DNA of 64,000 nt from Phyllostachys edulis (GCA_036346405.1 CM070561.1:28614215-28678214); one strand, 5' to 3'. Positions 46,217 through 59,120 are shown, counted from the stretch's first letter. Numbers and translations are program-made. Notes: generated by a model from the letters alone, not told the origin.

Positions 46217-48175
46217 TGTGGATATCATGGGGATATGCTCACGATCTTAATGTGATGGTACAATTGGCAATAGCTTCTTTGGTTTGTCGAAGCGATCGTT
46301 TTCGGTTTTGTTGAAATCTGTTTTGACAAGTGTTAGGATAATCGGTAATCTGGCGTGTAATCTGGCGGTACTACTGCTGATCTTGATAATCTTAGGCTTG
46401 TGTTTGGTGGCGATCGCTGGTCGGTATTACATAAGCAAAGCGGTATGGTTTTTCGAGCGGGTGTAATTTGTGTTTTGGATTTCTCGATGGCGGTAAGTAG
46501 TGCTATGGTTGCTTAGGTAGTACCGCATGAATGAACGACCGCGTGTGGCGGTATGGTTTTCCAAAACAAGTGTTTTTGGGAAGTTTTGGATTTCATTGAG
46601 GAAGCGTCGACCGCGATTATGGGTGCGGTACTACTTGATCTTGATAATCTAGTACCGCCATAACATAATGAGTAATCGATTTGGTTTGAGTTTCGTTTAA
46701 CTTGGAGAATTATTTTTGGGTTATGTCATTTCCATGTTTGTTAATGCATATATGTTGCATATTGCATGTTTTGAGCTAACGTGGGTCAAGTTGTGAAGAA
46801 CTTGTTCCGGAGGCGATTTCTTGGTCTATTCTTTGTGCGGTGGCTTGCAAGTCAATGACGGGTCAGCGAGGAGGATCGGGACTAAGCTAGGAGAGCGAGG
46901 TCAGAGCGATCATGGATCTTGGGTGAGGTCGGTGACTCAAGCATAGGCAGAATGGGCGAGGTGGATCGAGCAGGCGATTCGATGTGTTGGTTGGATCAAG
47001 CGGCGGGGTCGGTGCAAGTGCAGGAGGTTCGATGGGATTGGACGGAGAGACTTGCCGACATGATGAGAGCCGTTGATCAACCTACACGTATGAGCGGCGA
47101 TTGCTTGACGAGTTGGACTCGGTCCATGGAGAAGGATCGAGAAGGGGTATTTTGGTAATTTCACCAAATACCACCTTGGTGACCTAATGCCAACCCGCGG
47201 CGCAAGACGGTGCGTCAAGAAGTGGTTTAGGTCAAGAAAAGTGAAGACGGCGCTTTAAAATGCGTGCGTGTGTGTCCCGTTTGTTATTGGGCCTAACGGG
47301 AGCCCATTAGGGTTAAGTCTTCTAGAAGCTCTAGGCCTCATATAAATAGAGAGGGTCTTTGTTCACAGCAGACCAAGCACTTCATTGCAAACCCTAGTTT
47401 GGTTTTTAGGGTTTAGGGAAGAAAAGAGAGGCATAGGCTCTAGAGAGATGGATTGATGTGTATGCTCTTGGATGGAGCTCTTGTCCTCCTTGAGGGAGTG
47501 GCTGTAACCAGCAACATCATGAATCAATCTATGGATGTTCTTCCAAAGATGAGCTCCCCTCTTGTGTTCTTCCTTCTCTTTTGATGATTTTGGGTGCTTC
47601 CTTGATCCATTGGTTTTTGGTTGTTCTTGTGCACTCTTACTCCTTGCTGTGACATGTGGGAATGTATCTAAGGTCACCTAGATCATCAATCTCCCACGAG
47701 CAAGAGTTGGATCAAGTTTTTCGTTTTGCTCGGTTCTTTGCCCTTCTTAGGTAAAACTGAAAAAGATCGAAACTTTGACGTAGATCTGGACGATTGCCAC
47801 TTGGAATAGGTTCCTAATACCCATAGGAAGGTGTGTTCCAAATTTGGTGGAGTTTGGCCTTACGGTTTAAAAGTTACGTCGATTTTTGATTTTGTTTTGT
47901 TTGTTTGTTCATCGTCGGGACAATCGGTAGTACCGCTTACTTAGTGATGGTAGTACCTTTGTCCCTGATTTTTCAGGATTTCTTGAGGAGTTTCTGCTTT
48001 GTGCTTTGGGGGTTTAGGGTGGATTCATTACAAGTCTTCCTTTGTGCTTAAGCATTCATCTTCATAGCTCTCATAGCTATTGGAGTGATTTGCGATTCTT
48101 GAGTTCAATCCATTATCTTTGCAAAAAGATTTGGTGCTCCTATTCACCCCCTCTAGTCGCCTTTTCGGTCCTACA
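46217..48175 (+). repeat. 5' LTR of element B
   Basis: 1959 bp, TGTGGATATC to GGTCCTACA. It includes a TATA box and a CACCCCCTCTAGTCG motif near its end. TGATCTTGATAATCT occurs twice near its start, beside GGTACTAC/GTAGTACC-type inverted motifs. Confidence 0.95.
47341..47348 (+). promoter_or_regulatory. TATA box of element B 5' LTR
   Basis: TATAAATAGAGAGGG, at the same LTR offset (about 1.12 kb) as 56641 in the 3' LTR. Confidence 0.75.
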
Positions 48176-48176
48176 A

Positions 48177-48190
48177 TTGGTATCGAGGCG
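48177..48190 (+). other. Primer-binding site of element B
   Basis: TTGGTATCGAGGCG directly follows the 5' LTR. It corresponds to the initiator Met tRNA site TGGTATCAGAGC with one base missing. Confidence 0.8.
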
Positions 48191-48228
48191 GTTAGCTCTT
48201 CTCATAGATCTTAACCGTTCTTTGGAGC

Positions 48229-50270
48229 CATGACGGTGACAAGTATTCACTCAAACCTCATATTTTCGATGGAGTTGATTTTGCTTCTTTGGAAGGCTCG
48301 CATGCAAGCCTACATCGAGGCTCAAGGGCACATAATTTGGCTTAAGGTCAAAAATGCTTATGTCGTCTTGGCCGATGAAGATGTAATCAATCTCGATGTA
48401 GAGGCTATGACAAGGCTCGAACTTCTTGATTCAAGGGCTTAGTCGATCTGAGTTTGGCGTGTGTCTCATCTGAAGTCTGCTCATGAGATCTGGAAGACCC
48501 TCTGTGATTACCACGAGGGCTCTCTGACTATCAAGGAAGTGAGGCAGAACCAACTCAAGAAAGAATACTCAAAGATCGAACAAAAGCACCGGTGAATCTT
48601 TGGATGAGTTATTGGGAAGGTTTTCCAAGATTCTTCATAATTTACGTCTTTGTTGGTCTCACATTTCTTGAGTCCGAGAATGCCGCCGGTTCTTGGGTGC
48701 TCTTGATGTGAGAGTGCGGGGAATGAAGATCACATCCATCAATGACAACCTTGTCATGAGTGAGCTTACCATGGATAAGCTTTACTCGAGGTTGAAGTCG
48801 CATGAGATTGATTTCATCTCGCGACTCCCAAAACAGTCGATGGCTTTAGTGGTTGACCCATCTCGGGGTAGCTCTTCCGATTCTTTGGACTTTGGCTCAT
48901 CGGTCTTTCGTTTATGCCTTTGCATTCTTTGAGCGATGAGACTAGAGAAAATACCGAGGATGATTTAGCCCTCCTAACCACCAAATTCTCGAGAGTCTTC
49001 AACAAAGTGAGAACGAGGAGGAGAGGTGGCCTGTTACTTGCTTTGAGTGTGGTGAGCCAAACCACATTCGCTCCGATTGCCCCAAGTGAAGGGCAAGATG
49101 GAGAAGGACTTTCGAGGCGTCCTCAAGCTAAGGATGTGAAGCCCAAGAAGCGAACTATCGCAAGTTAAATCGGCAAGGTCCTTACCGCTCTTGAGTCTGT
49201 TGACATGAGCGATGTGGACTCGGGGGACGGAGGGCGGCAGCGACTCTCATGGCAAGAAGAAGGATCAAGACTTCACCGGCATGTGCTTCATGGCCAGGAC
49301 AGCCACGGCGTCGACTCCTCCAACGGCAGCGACCTTTTCAGCGATCCCGATGAGGTATGTCCCTCACTGCTCAAATGAAAGCGTGCTTTGGTCATTTACG
49401 AGCGAAAATTAGATAAGCAAGCTAGAATGCTTAAGAATCGGGACATCATGATTGATAACTTGAAACTAGAAGTTGCTACACTCAAATCAATTAGTCACGA
49501 AGATGCTTGTGATGCTTGTTACGGAATGTATGATGAATTGGTAACTCTAAGAGTTGCTCATTCCTCTGTTACAAATCAATTGAAAGATGCTCTGGATGAA
49601 CTAGAAACTCTCAAGTCTAGTCACCTTGCATGAATGCCATTGCTTTAGATGTGACTCTGTTGATGCTATCCCTTTGCCTTGTTCAAATTGTGCTTTGCTT
49701 GAACTAAAATTGGATAGTGCTACAAAAGAATTGAGTAAATTTGATGCTAGTCACACTGCTCTCATTGTGAGAAAAATAAGATTAAAATGAAGGAGATGTA
49801 GGAAATGATTACATACTCTAAAAGCTGCTTCATGTGAAAGCGTGTTAAACTCACACTTGAGAATGATGCTTTAAACAAGACACTAGAAGAAAAGGCTAAA
49901 ATTGAACAATCCATGTCCATATTGCTTCCAAGAAAGTTGTTGATTCGATTCTTGTACTCTTTGTATTGAACTTGGGCATAGTGTAGATAAGATACAAGAA
50001 GTGTTTAGAGTTAAATTCAAAGAAGCGGTTGGATAAGATTAGGGATAACTATTGTGTGTTTTGTGAGGCTTTGAAAGCCGAGGTAGCTCACTATAAGGAA
50101 AAGTCGATAGGGCTAGCAAGTCAAATAAGTGTGCTTCTTGTTATGAACTAGCCATACAAAATGATTACCTCAAAGGGACTCTTGAGAGATTTGTTGGTGG
50201 GAGGAAGAAACTCAACATGATTCTAGACAAATCTAAGGTGAGTGTGAATAATAGTGGCCTAGGTTTTGAT
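48229..50270 (+). pseudogene. Element B gag with zinc knuckle and coiled-coil tail
   Basis: A start at 48229 (MTVTSIHSNLIFSMELI) leads into WKARMQAYIEAQGHIIWL, the N-terminal Copia gag pattern, then IWKTLCDYHEG (about 48491) and LTIKEVRQNQLKKEY. A CCHC zinc knuckle, CFECGEPNHIRSDC, is encoded at 49039-49080. From about 49388 there is a long heptad-like region (LDKQARMLKNRDIMIDNLKL, LVTLRVAHSSVTNQLKDAL), the extended gag tail known from SIRE/Opie elements. Multiple frameshifts and stops (for example 48440) break it. Gag would form the virus-like particle, and the knuckle binds element RNA. Confidence 0.88.
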
Positions 50271-50929
50271 TCCTAGAGCATTCCAAGAATCCTCCTCCTA
50301 AGGTTGTTAGAGTTGTTGAGAGTGGCTTTGATTGAGGTAGAACCACCTAAGTCATCCAAGATAGTCTTTAAATCTGTTTGGTTTTGCTCAAACCCTTTCT
50401 AGCAAGATAGGTGCTACCTTCATCGAGTCGAGACCCTCAAAAGGTCAAGTACCATTGCACCTTCTGCAAGAAGAATGGCCATATTGTTGAGTTACGCTTT
50501 AGTAGAGCCAAGTTTGAGACAAAGGAGAGGATGAGTTCTTTGAGGTCCATTAGAGGAGTTTTTGCACCTCTTGTAGTCTCTAGAGCAGGCGACTGTCATT
50601 CCTACTAGACATAGGCCTAGGTTTGTAGATGACTTCTTTGACTCTTTTGGTGGCTCTAGGCGGCGCTACGGTTTAGGATATCATGAGGAGAGACCACGGG
50701 TAGCATCTAGGCAGGGGAGTACCGATCTTTTGGTAGATCGTTTGGAGAGGTCTAGGTGGTTCACGTGTGCATTCTTATGATTTTGTTCCTAACCATTTTA
50801 CTCTTCGCTTCTTACGGTTTGCCTAAGCATCATGTGACTCGATCTTGGATTCCCAAGTCTTTTATCACTAACTTGATCTTGAGGCACATATGTTTCTGTT
50901 AGTGCTCATTAGGTTCGTGCGAGGAAGGA

Positions 50930-53900
50930 GGACATATGGATTGTTGACTCGGATGTTCTCGACATATATTTGAGGATTCTAGATGGTTCTCCTCCTCACA
51001 TGTGCATCCGGCAATGAATTGATCACATTTGGGGATGCTTCTACGGGACCGTGTGACAAAGAACGCGATCTTGGCGTCAACAACAAATTCATGCTCAAGG
51101 GCGTCGCTTTGGTAAGTGGTGAAATATAATCGCTTTGTTTCTCATTTGCTTGATGAGGGTCTAGAGGTGAGATTTAAGAGTGGTGAGTCAGGGTTTTAGA
51201 TTCCTCTGGTGAGCTTGTCTTTAAGATTTCGAGGTTTGAGAGGATCTTTTGTCTTGATTCTGTATCTCTTACGCTTCTAGCCCTAGGTGTCTTGTTGCTT
51301 CTAATTCCCATGATCTAGTTTTGTGGCATCGTAGGCTTGGTCACATAGGCCGACCACTTGACTAGAGTCGATGTAAGGACTTGATTAGAGGTTTGCCTAG
51401 GTGAAGGTCATTAGAGACCTTGTGTGCACACCTTGTAGACATGGTAAGATGGTTTACGCTTCTCATCCACCTCTTACTTTAGTGATGACCGATGGACGGT
51501 CGCTCTTGCATAGACACTTTGTTGGTCCTTCTAGAGTCGATCTGCGGTGGTAAGTGCTATGTGCTTGTGATTGTAGATGATTCCTCCGGTATTCATGGGT
51601 TTATTTTACGGTTTCTAAGGGCGAGGCATTTGGTTTCTTTAGAGATTTGGTCCTTAGACTTCTTTGTTGATCTTCTGGAGCTTTGAGAGCCATTAGGAGT
51701 GACAATGGGACAGAATTCAAGAATTCTTCCTTTGCCACCTTACATTACGATAGGGGCTAGATCACGATTTTCTTCACCTAGAGTTCCCCAATGAGAATGG
51801 TGTTGTAGAGAGGAAGAATAGGACCCTTGTAGAGATGGCGGGACCATGCTAGATGAGCATTCCACACCTAGGAGGTTTTGGGTGAGGCTATCTTTCTTGC
51901 TTGTTATATTTCTAATAGGGTGTTCTTGAGATCATTATTGGTAAGACTTCCTATGAGCTCAGATTTGGTCATAAGCCCAAAGTTTCTCATTTCAAGATTT
52001 TTGGTTGCAAGTGCTTCATTCTAAAACATGGCAACCTTGATAAATTTGAATCTAGATGTTACGATGGCATATTTCTTGGATATCCTGCTCATTCTCGTGG
52101 CTATCGTGTATTTAATTTTGACACTAACAAAATTGTTGAGACTTGCGAAGTCACTTTTGATGAGGCTAGTCACAGTACTAGACCCGATGCTCTGGTACAG
52201 GTTCACGATATTAGAAAGCATCTTAAGTCGACGATGACTCGAGGATGAGGACCCAATCCATCCTCCAGTCATTTACGAGAGGGTTGGGGACTGCTTCTAC
52301 TACACCGACTTGGATGAGCAGCCTCTTCCTACCTTCACCGGCGATCGAGTGGCTCTGTTCCTACCTCCTGACCCATGAGGTAGAGGCCATACGCACTAGG
52401 AGCTCCTCTTCACATTCGTGACAGCATCCACAGCAGATTATTGGGGATATTCATGAGCGAGTCACTCGCTCGAGTTCATTCTTCGATTCTCATGCACATT
52501 ACGCTTTGTCGCTTCTTTTGAACCCCGAGATATCACCCATGCTCTTTACGATGCCTCTTGGGTCAATGCCATGCATGAAGAACTTGAAAACTTTGAAAGA
52601 AACCAAGTGCGGACCTTAGTTGAACCTCCACCTAATCAACATGTAATTGGAACAAAATGGATTTTCAAAAATAAGCAAAGTGAGGATGGGTTGGTAGTTT
52701 GCAACAAGGCTAGGCTTGTAGCTCAAGGTTATTCGGTAGAGGGCTTAGACTTTGAAGAGACTTTTGCTCCTGTAGCTAGATTGGAAGCCATTAGCATTTT
52801 GCTAGCACTTGCGACATCTAAGGGCTTCAAGCTTTTTCAAATGGATGTCAAAAGTGCTTTCTGAATGGTTTCATAGAAGAAGAGGTCTTTGTCAAGCAAC
52901 CACGGTTTGAAAATCCCAAATTCCCAAACCGTGTTTTAAACTCTCCAAAGCCTTGTATGGTGCAGAAGCAAGCCCTAGAGCTTGGTATGATAGGCTTAAG
53001 AGTTTTCTTCTTAGTAATGATTTCAAAATGGGAATGGTTGATAAAACCTTGTTCACTCTTAAGCATGGCGGTGACTTCTTATTGGTTGATTTATGTGGAT
53101 GATATCATATTCGGTGGTTCCTCTCATGCTTTGGTGTCTAGATTTTCAGATTCTATGAGCGGGGAGTTTGAGATGAGCATGATGGGCTTAATTGACCTTC
53201 TTCCTTGGTCTTCAAGTCAAGCAAGCGAAAGAAGGCACCTTCATTCATCAAAGTAAGTATACAAAGGACCTTCTTCGTAAACCCGACATGGGAAGCGATA
53301 GACCAATGTCTACTCCCATTGCCACGACCACCGTCTTTGGACCCAGATGAGGATGGAGAGCCCGTGGACGAAGAAGAATCCGTAGCATGATTGGCTCCTC
53401 CTCTACCTCCTGGCGTCGAGTAGGACATACAATTATTTGTGTGTGCATGCGCTCGATTCGAGCTTCCTCGAGCTTCTCATCGTCAAGTAGTCGTCGCATA
53501 TTCGGTACCTCAGGACACTCTTGACTTTGGACTTTGGTATTCTTCTTCTTACGCTCTCTCTATTCGGGCTTTTACGATCTTGATTTTTGGGTGTAGAGTA
53601 GATAGGAAGAGTACTACAGCACTTGTCATTTCTTAGGCACATCTCTCATCTCGTGGTCATCTAGAAGCAGATCCTCTGTTGCACGATCCTTCTTAGAGGC
53701 CGAGTATATGTAGCTGCGACCCGATGAGTTGCTCTCGGGTTCTCTGGATCTTATCTACTCTTGGGACTATGGGTTGTTTTTGGGTAGTGTTCCTCTTTTA
53801 CGTGACAACACTAGCGCCATTAATATTGCAAAAACCCGATTGCAACATTCTAGGACTAAGCATATTGACATTCGTTACCATTTCCTTAGAGACCATGTTG

Positions 53901-54016
53901 AGAAGGGTGATGTTGTGCTTCATTTTGTTGAGTCGAGCAACGGAGTTCTTGACATTTTCACTAAAGCTCTTGATTCTTCTTGTTTTGCTTTTCTGGGGGA
54001 GAATTGGGGTTGTTAG
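50930..54016 (+). pseudogene. Element B pol: protease, integrase, reverse transcriptase, RNase H
   Basis: Protease remnant ARKEDIWIVDSD (about 50920-50955; G of DSG lost). GAG-pre-integrase LVLWHRRLGHIG and CTPCRHGKMVYA (51315-51465). Integrase remnants follow (CYVLVIVDDSSG near 51560; NENGVVERKNRTLVEM near 51790), and FLDILLI-type C-terminal sequence lies near 52060. RT: IGTKWIFKNKQSEDGLVVCN, KARLVAQGYSVEGLDFEETF and FKLFQMDVKSAF (52645-52861), then IYVDDIIFGGSS (53087-53125; catalytic YVDD). RNase H: DNTSAINIAKTRLQHSRTKH, IDIRYHFLRDHVEKGDVVL and IFTKALDSSCFAFL (53801-53990), ending TAG at 54014-54016. Frameshifts are dense between domains, so no polyprotein could be made as written. Confidence 0.92.
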
Positions 54017-55507
54017 TCCTCTTGGCCTGTTTTGAGGGAGTTTGCTCTTTTGCATTCATTGTACCATAATGCATTTTAAACTTGACAACTTGCATTGTAA
54101 TATAACCTTATGGAGCTTTGATTATTATCCTTGTATGACATGCTTTCATACTTTATACCTGCCATGTCTTGTGCTAGCTTGCTAGATGTCTTTTATGGCT
54201 TTTTATGTATATCTTAGCTTTTGTCATGCTAGCTTTATTATCTGTGAGCAAACTGAATCATAATATGACTTGTTGGATCGGTGACTAGTTTTGCTTTAGT
54301 GATCCTCTTATGATTCATGCCATGTCATATAGGCAATTGAGTCTGAACTTATTACGAGTTTTAAATTGAGCTATGCTAATTCTCAAGTCAAGCAAATGAA
54401 AAATGAGCTTTTGTGTGAAAAAGCGATCTCATCAATTCTTTCTTATGAGGCGCTTGCCATTGCACTAGGCATGAACTCGGGGAGTTTTGGATGACCCAGA
54501 CTATTCTCTTAAGCTTGTGTTGCTTGGGATGGTCGTAGTGAGGCTTGAGATCTAGCACAATGATAAGAAAATAAATTGGCAATTGGTTGAAACTTAGAAG
54601 GCGATTGTGGATGGCTCCTAGTCCAGGACTTGCTTTACTAAGATAAAATCAATCATTTTCAAACAAAGTACTCAATGTGCTAAATTCTAAATGCTTGAAC
54701 AAATTGATTCAAAATTGATCTCAAAGTGCTCAAAATGACTCATTTTCTAGCTTACGGCTCCGTTTTGCTTATAGACATGGCACGACTCATTTTTGGATAC
54801 CTTTAGTTAAGCTGTGATCTTGAGCAAGCTGGTCATGCCTTCAATTCATTTAATCTCAGATTATTGCTATTTTGGCCTTAGCTTTGCGGTACATGTTTTG
54901 CCATACTTGCTTATAGCTTCTTCACATAATATGGCTTGGTGTAATACTTATACAGTCTTCATGGATAATCTTCATGGCTCCTTTTGCTTAAATTACAAAC
55001 AAACAAACAAAAAATGAAAAAATGAAAAATTACAAAAATTACAGCCATTCCATTACTTTCATGCTCTATCTTCTTCCATGCACCTTGATGAATTCATTGT
55101 CAAAGGGAGAAAGATTGGTAAAAATGTTGTTTTAGAGCTTTTTGGAGTCATAGGGTTTTTATTGATCATAGTGAGTGGGATCATCTCTATTGCATTCTTT
55201 TGGTCTTATTTGCCTTTTCTGAAGTTGATTTGCAATTCTTGAAGACTCACAATGATCAAAGGTCATTTGAACAATTGTTCTTTCATATGGACCTTAAGTG
55301 AGATTTTGACCCGTTTACGGAAAATGAAGCTTTCTTGCCTTCTTTTTTACCAGTATCTCACTTCTTGATACTATTCGGAGCTAGCTTGGTCATTTCCTTT
55401 GCTTTTTCTTGCTTTTGGACCAAGTTATGCCTTTGATCGAAATCGTCGAGTTCTTACTCTTTCAAATCTCAAAACATTCATTTGTGGGAAATTGCCAATG
55501 TGTTCAT
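54017..55507 (+). other. Noncoding stretch between pol and 3' LTR of element B
   Basis: About 1.5 kb. SIRE-lineage elements sometimes carry an extra (env-like) ORF here, but I see only ORFs below 70 codons and no transmembrane-rich frame. It is best called a 3' untranslated region. Confidence 0.6.
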
Positions 55508-55519
55508 CAAGGGGGAGAT
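55508..55519 (+). other. Polypurine tract of element B
   Basis: CAAGGGGGAGAT directly abuts the 3' LTR start TGTGGATATC. Confidence 0.85.
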
Positions 55520-57464
55520 TGTGGATATCATGGGGATATGCTCACGATCTTAATGTGATGGTACAATTGGCAATAGCTTCTTTGGTTTGTCGAAACCGAT
55601 CTTTTTCGGTTTTGTGAAATCCTGTTTTCAGCAAGTGTCAGGATAATCGGTAGTACCGGCGTGTAATCTGCGGTACTACCGTGATCTTGATAATCTACGG
55701 CTTGTGTTTGGCGGTAGTACCATTGGTCGATATTACCATAAACAAAGCGGTATGGTTTTTCGAGCAGGTGTAATTTGTGTTTTGGATTTCTCGATGGCGG
55801 TAATCCGTGCTATGGTTGCTGATAATCCGCGATGAATGAACGACCGCGTGTGGCGGTATGGTTTTCGAACAAGTGTTTTGGGAAGTTTTGGATTTCATTG
55901 AGGAAGCGGTCTGACGCTTGATTATGGAGTCTTGATACTACTGCATGATCTTGATAATCTACCGCCATAACATGGCGGTAATCCGATTTGGTTTCGAGTT
56001 TCGTTTAACTTGGAGAATTGTTTTTGGGTTATGTCATTTCCATGTTTGTTAATGCATATATGTTGCATATTGCATGTTTTGAGCTAACGTGGGTCAAGTT
56101 GTGAAGAACTTGTTCCGGAGCGATTTCTTGGTCTATTCTTTGTGCGGTGGCTTGCGGTCAATGGCGGTCAGCGAGGAGGATCGGGACTAAGCTAGAGAGC
56201 CGAGGTCGAGCGATCATGGATGCGGGTGAGGTCGGGTGACTCAAGCATAGCCTGAGAATGGGCGAGTGGATCGAGCAGGCGATTCGATGTTTGGTTGGAT
56301 CAAGCGGCGGGGTCGGTGCAAGTGCCTTGGAGGTTCGATGGGATTGGACGAGAGACTTGCCGACATGATGAGAGCCGTCGATCAACCTACGTGGCGGAAG
56401 CGGCGATTGCTTGACGAGTTGGACTCGGTCCATGGAGAAGGATCGAGAAGGGTATTTTGGTAATTTCACCAAATACCACCTTGGTGACCTAATGCCAACC
56501 AGCGCAAGGCGGTGCGTCAAGAAGTGGTTTAGGTCAAGAAAAGTGAAGACGGCGCTTTAAAATGCGTGCGTGTGTGTCCGTTTGTTATTGGGCCTAACGG
56601 AGCCCATTAGGGTTAAGTCTTCTAGAAGCTCTAGGCCTCATATAAATAGAGAGGGTGTTGTTCACTGACCAAGCACTTCATTGCAAACCCTAGTTTGGTT
56701 TTTAGGGTTTAGGGAAGAAAAAGAGGCATAGGCTCTAGAGATGGATTGATGTGTATGCTCTTGGATGGAGCTCTTGTCCTCCTTGAGGAGTGGTCTGTAA
56801 CCGACAACATCATGAATCAATCTATGGATGTTCTTCAAAGATGAGCTCCCTCTTGTGTTCTTCCTTCTCTTTTGATGATTTTGGGTGCTTCCTTGATCCA
56901 TTGGTTTTGGTTGTTCTTGTGCACTCTTACTCCTTGCTGTGACATGTGGGAATGTATCTAAGGTCACCTAGATCATCAATCTCCCACGAGCAAGAGTTGG
57001 ATCAAGTTTTTCGTTTTGCTCGGTTCTTTGACCTTCTTAGGTAAAACTGAAAAAGATCGAAACTTTGGCGTAGATCTGGACGATCGCCACTTGGAATAGG
57101 TTCCTAATACCCATAGGAAGGTGTGTTCCAAATTTGGTGGAGTTTGGCCTTACGGTTTGAAAGTTCGTCGATTTTCGATTTTGTTTTCAGTTGTTTACAT
57201 TCATCGTCGGGACAATCGGTAGTACCGCACTTACAAATGATGGTAGTACCTTTGTCCCTGATTTTTCAGGATTTCTTGAGGAGTTCTTCTTTGTGCTTTG
57301 GGGGTTTAGGAGTGGATTCATTACAAGTCTTCCTTGTGTGTAAGCATTCATCTTCATAGCTCTCATAGCTATTGGAGTGATTTGCGATTTTGAGTTCAAT
57401 CCATTATCTTTGAAAAAAGATTTGGTGCTCCTATTCACCCCCTCTAGTCGCCTTTCGGTCCTCT
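55520..57464 (+). repeat. 3' LTR of element B
   Basis: 1945 bp, aligned over its whole length to 46217-48175. The end is slightly changed (GGTCCTC instead of GGTCCTACA). The TATA box is at 56641-56648. Differences from the 5' LTR are mainly short indels (for example GAAACCGATC versus GAAGCGATC). Confidence 0.94.
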
Positions 57465-58845
57465 GTAGTAGAAGCAGACTCTTGGAAGATTTAAATATAA
57501 GAAAAAGATAAATAAAACACTATTTCAAATTTTCTTTCTAAAGGAAGTTCCATAATATTGCATCAGCATGACATCAGTAATGAATTTCGAAATTAAAAGA
57601 AAATCCCAAAAATAGAAAACAGTGACTGACATGTGGGACCCACAGTCATGGACCGGGTCTATGGAATTTGGTCTACTGGTCTATGGCTCATGGGTCCATA
57701 GAACAATGGGCTGACATGTGGGGTCCACGTGTTAGTGGGTAGGTCTACCATAGACTAGGTTCTCCTAGAGTTGGGTTTAGGGTTTGAGTGTGGGTCTGCC
57801 ACATGGGTGCCACATGATGCTGATGGGGCGACATGAGGGGGACGGAGCTGACGTGGAGCTGAGGTGGATGGCCACGAGGGTCACCAGCATTTGAGGCCAC
57901 AACGACACAAACGGAGGCGCGCAAGGGGATGACAGAGTTGATAAGCTACGAGACTTGAGCGGCGACGGTGGTGCACGATCTTCAATGGAATTGGGGTTCT
58001 AGCGATGCTCTGGCAAAATCAAGGGACGGGCGGTGTAGATTAGGTTCTTGTGATGCCGGTAATGGTGATGATAAGTCTTAGGGCTCACCGACGGCGACGG
58101 AAAATGGCGACGAGGGTTTTAGCTGCGGCTTTTTTTTCGACACGATTCCGGTGAAGATAAGACTTGAGCAAAGGCGCACTCTACGGTTTCGAGGCGGCGT
58201 AGCTCGAAGTCTGACGAAGGCCCTTGAGTCTTTTTAAAGGTGGTGATGAGGTGTTCGGGATGAACACGGCGGCTGTAATTTATAACTTGACCCAAGCAAG
58301 AGCATGGAATGTTACTAAACTAACAATATAACAATTTAAAACTAAGACAATTTACTAAATTTTGACAGAACCTCCTTTGTATAGTTAACTATACCGGAGG
58401 TTCCAACGGATGATTATATCATAAATAAATAATCCAACATCCAGCATAATCAAAAGACATCCAAAATATGCTAATCATCACTATTACAAATAATCCAATG
58501 CCTAAATCATAACCATAACAAATCCTTTAAGCAGTCTGCTCATTTATTAAGGCACATTCTAAATTTAATCAACAATAAAAGTTTTGTGGCAATGTGAAAC
58601 CGAACACAAGACTATTCCCTCCCATGCATGCCGTTCTTGTAAAGGGGTACCTAAAACCACAAACAACAGTAAGAGTGAGTCCAAAGACTCAGCAAGTACA
58701 AATATTAAAACATTATAACTCACATTTAAAACATCAACATCCAATCCCAAAGCTTTACATTAAAACCTATCACATGATTATGTAATGCAAATGTGCAATG
58801 CATCTTTTTCCTTTTTACTCACTTCGTATTTTACTGGTAATGCGA

Positions 58846-59120
58846 GGTATGCAACCGTCGATGCATACCCATGCCTGTGCCCTCTAGCACAGGGACCAAA
58901 AGCCCATATTCCACAAGTATGGGGACCACAAGCCCATCATCTTCATGACGGGGACCTTTAATCAATGCCCACACTCCACGAGTGTAGGGACCACAAGCCC
59001 GTCATCTTCATGACGAGGACCTCCAATCAATTCCCACACTCCACGAGTATGGGGACCACAAGCCCATCATCTTCATGACGGGGACCTCAAATATATATGC
59101 TTGGTCACCACATGACCAAG
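58846..59120 (-). other. Hairpin array in LTR C, expanded
   Basis: Same kinds of stem-loops as in element A, inverted here: GGTATGCA/TGCATACC (58846-58869), CCTGTGC/GCACAGG (58874-58893), CCCATA/TATGGG (about 58903), then alternating CCCATCAT/ATGACGGG-type and CCCACACT/AGTGTAGGG-type stems about every 30 bp (three rounds of a ~65-bp pair), and CTTGGTCA/TGACCAAG (about 59101). Flanks are GGGACC or GAGGACC. The unit number is higher than in element A. Confidence 0.75.

Larger units (their letters stand above)
46217..57464 (+). mobile_element. SIRE-like Ty1-copia retrotransposon (element B), nearly full length, coding decayed
   Basis: LTRs of about 1.95 kb (46217-48175, 55520-57464) begin TGTGGATATCATGGGG. 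A PBS follows the 5' LTR and a strong polypurine tract precedes the 3' LTR. The internal region encodes gag with zinc knuckle and coiled coil, then protease, integrase, RT and RNase H in Copia order. Flanks GAGGT (46212-46216) and GTAGT (about 57465-57469) are an imperfect TSD. The continuation of the host LTR across the site is supported by alignment to the first solo LTR (GTTCTTCCTCATATGAAC region). A long gag and a 1.5-kb untranslated stretch before the 3' LTR suit the SIRE/Maximus lineage. Confidence 0.93.

Noticed and set aside
58846..59120. CRISPR-like array (regularly spaced repeats)
   Set aside because: Plant repeat DNA. The units are diverged hairpins with short variable flanks inside an LTR, there is no spacer diversity of CRISPR type and no cas genes.
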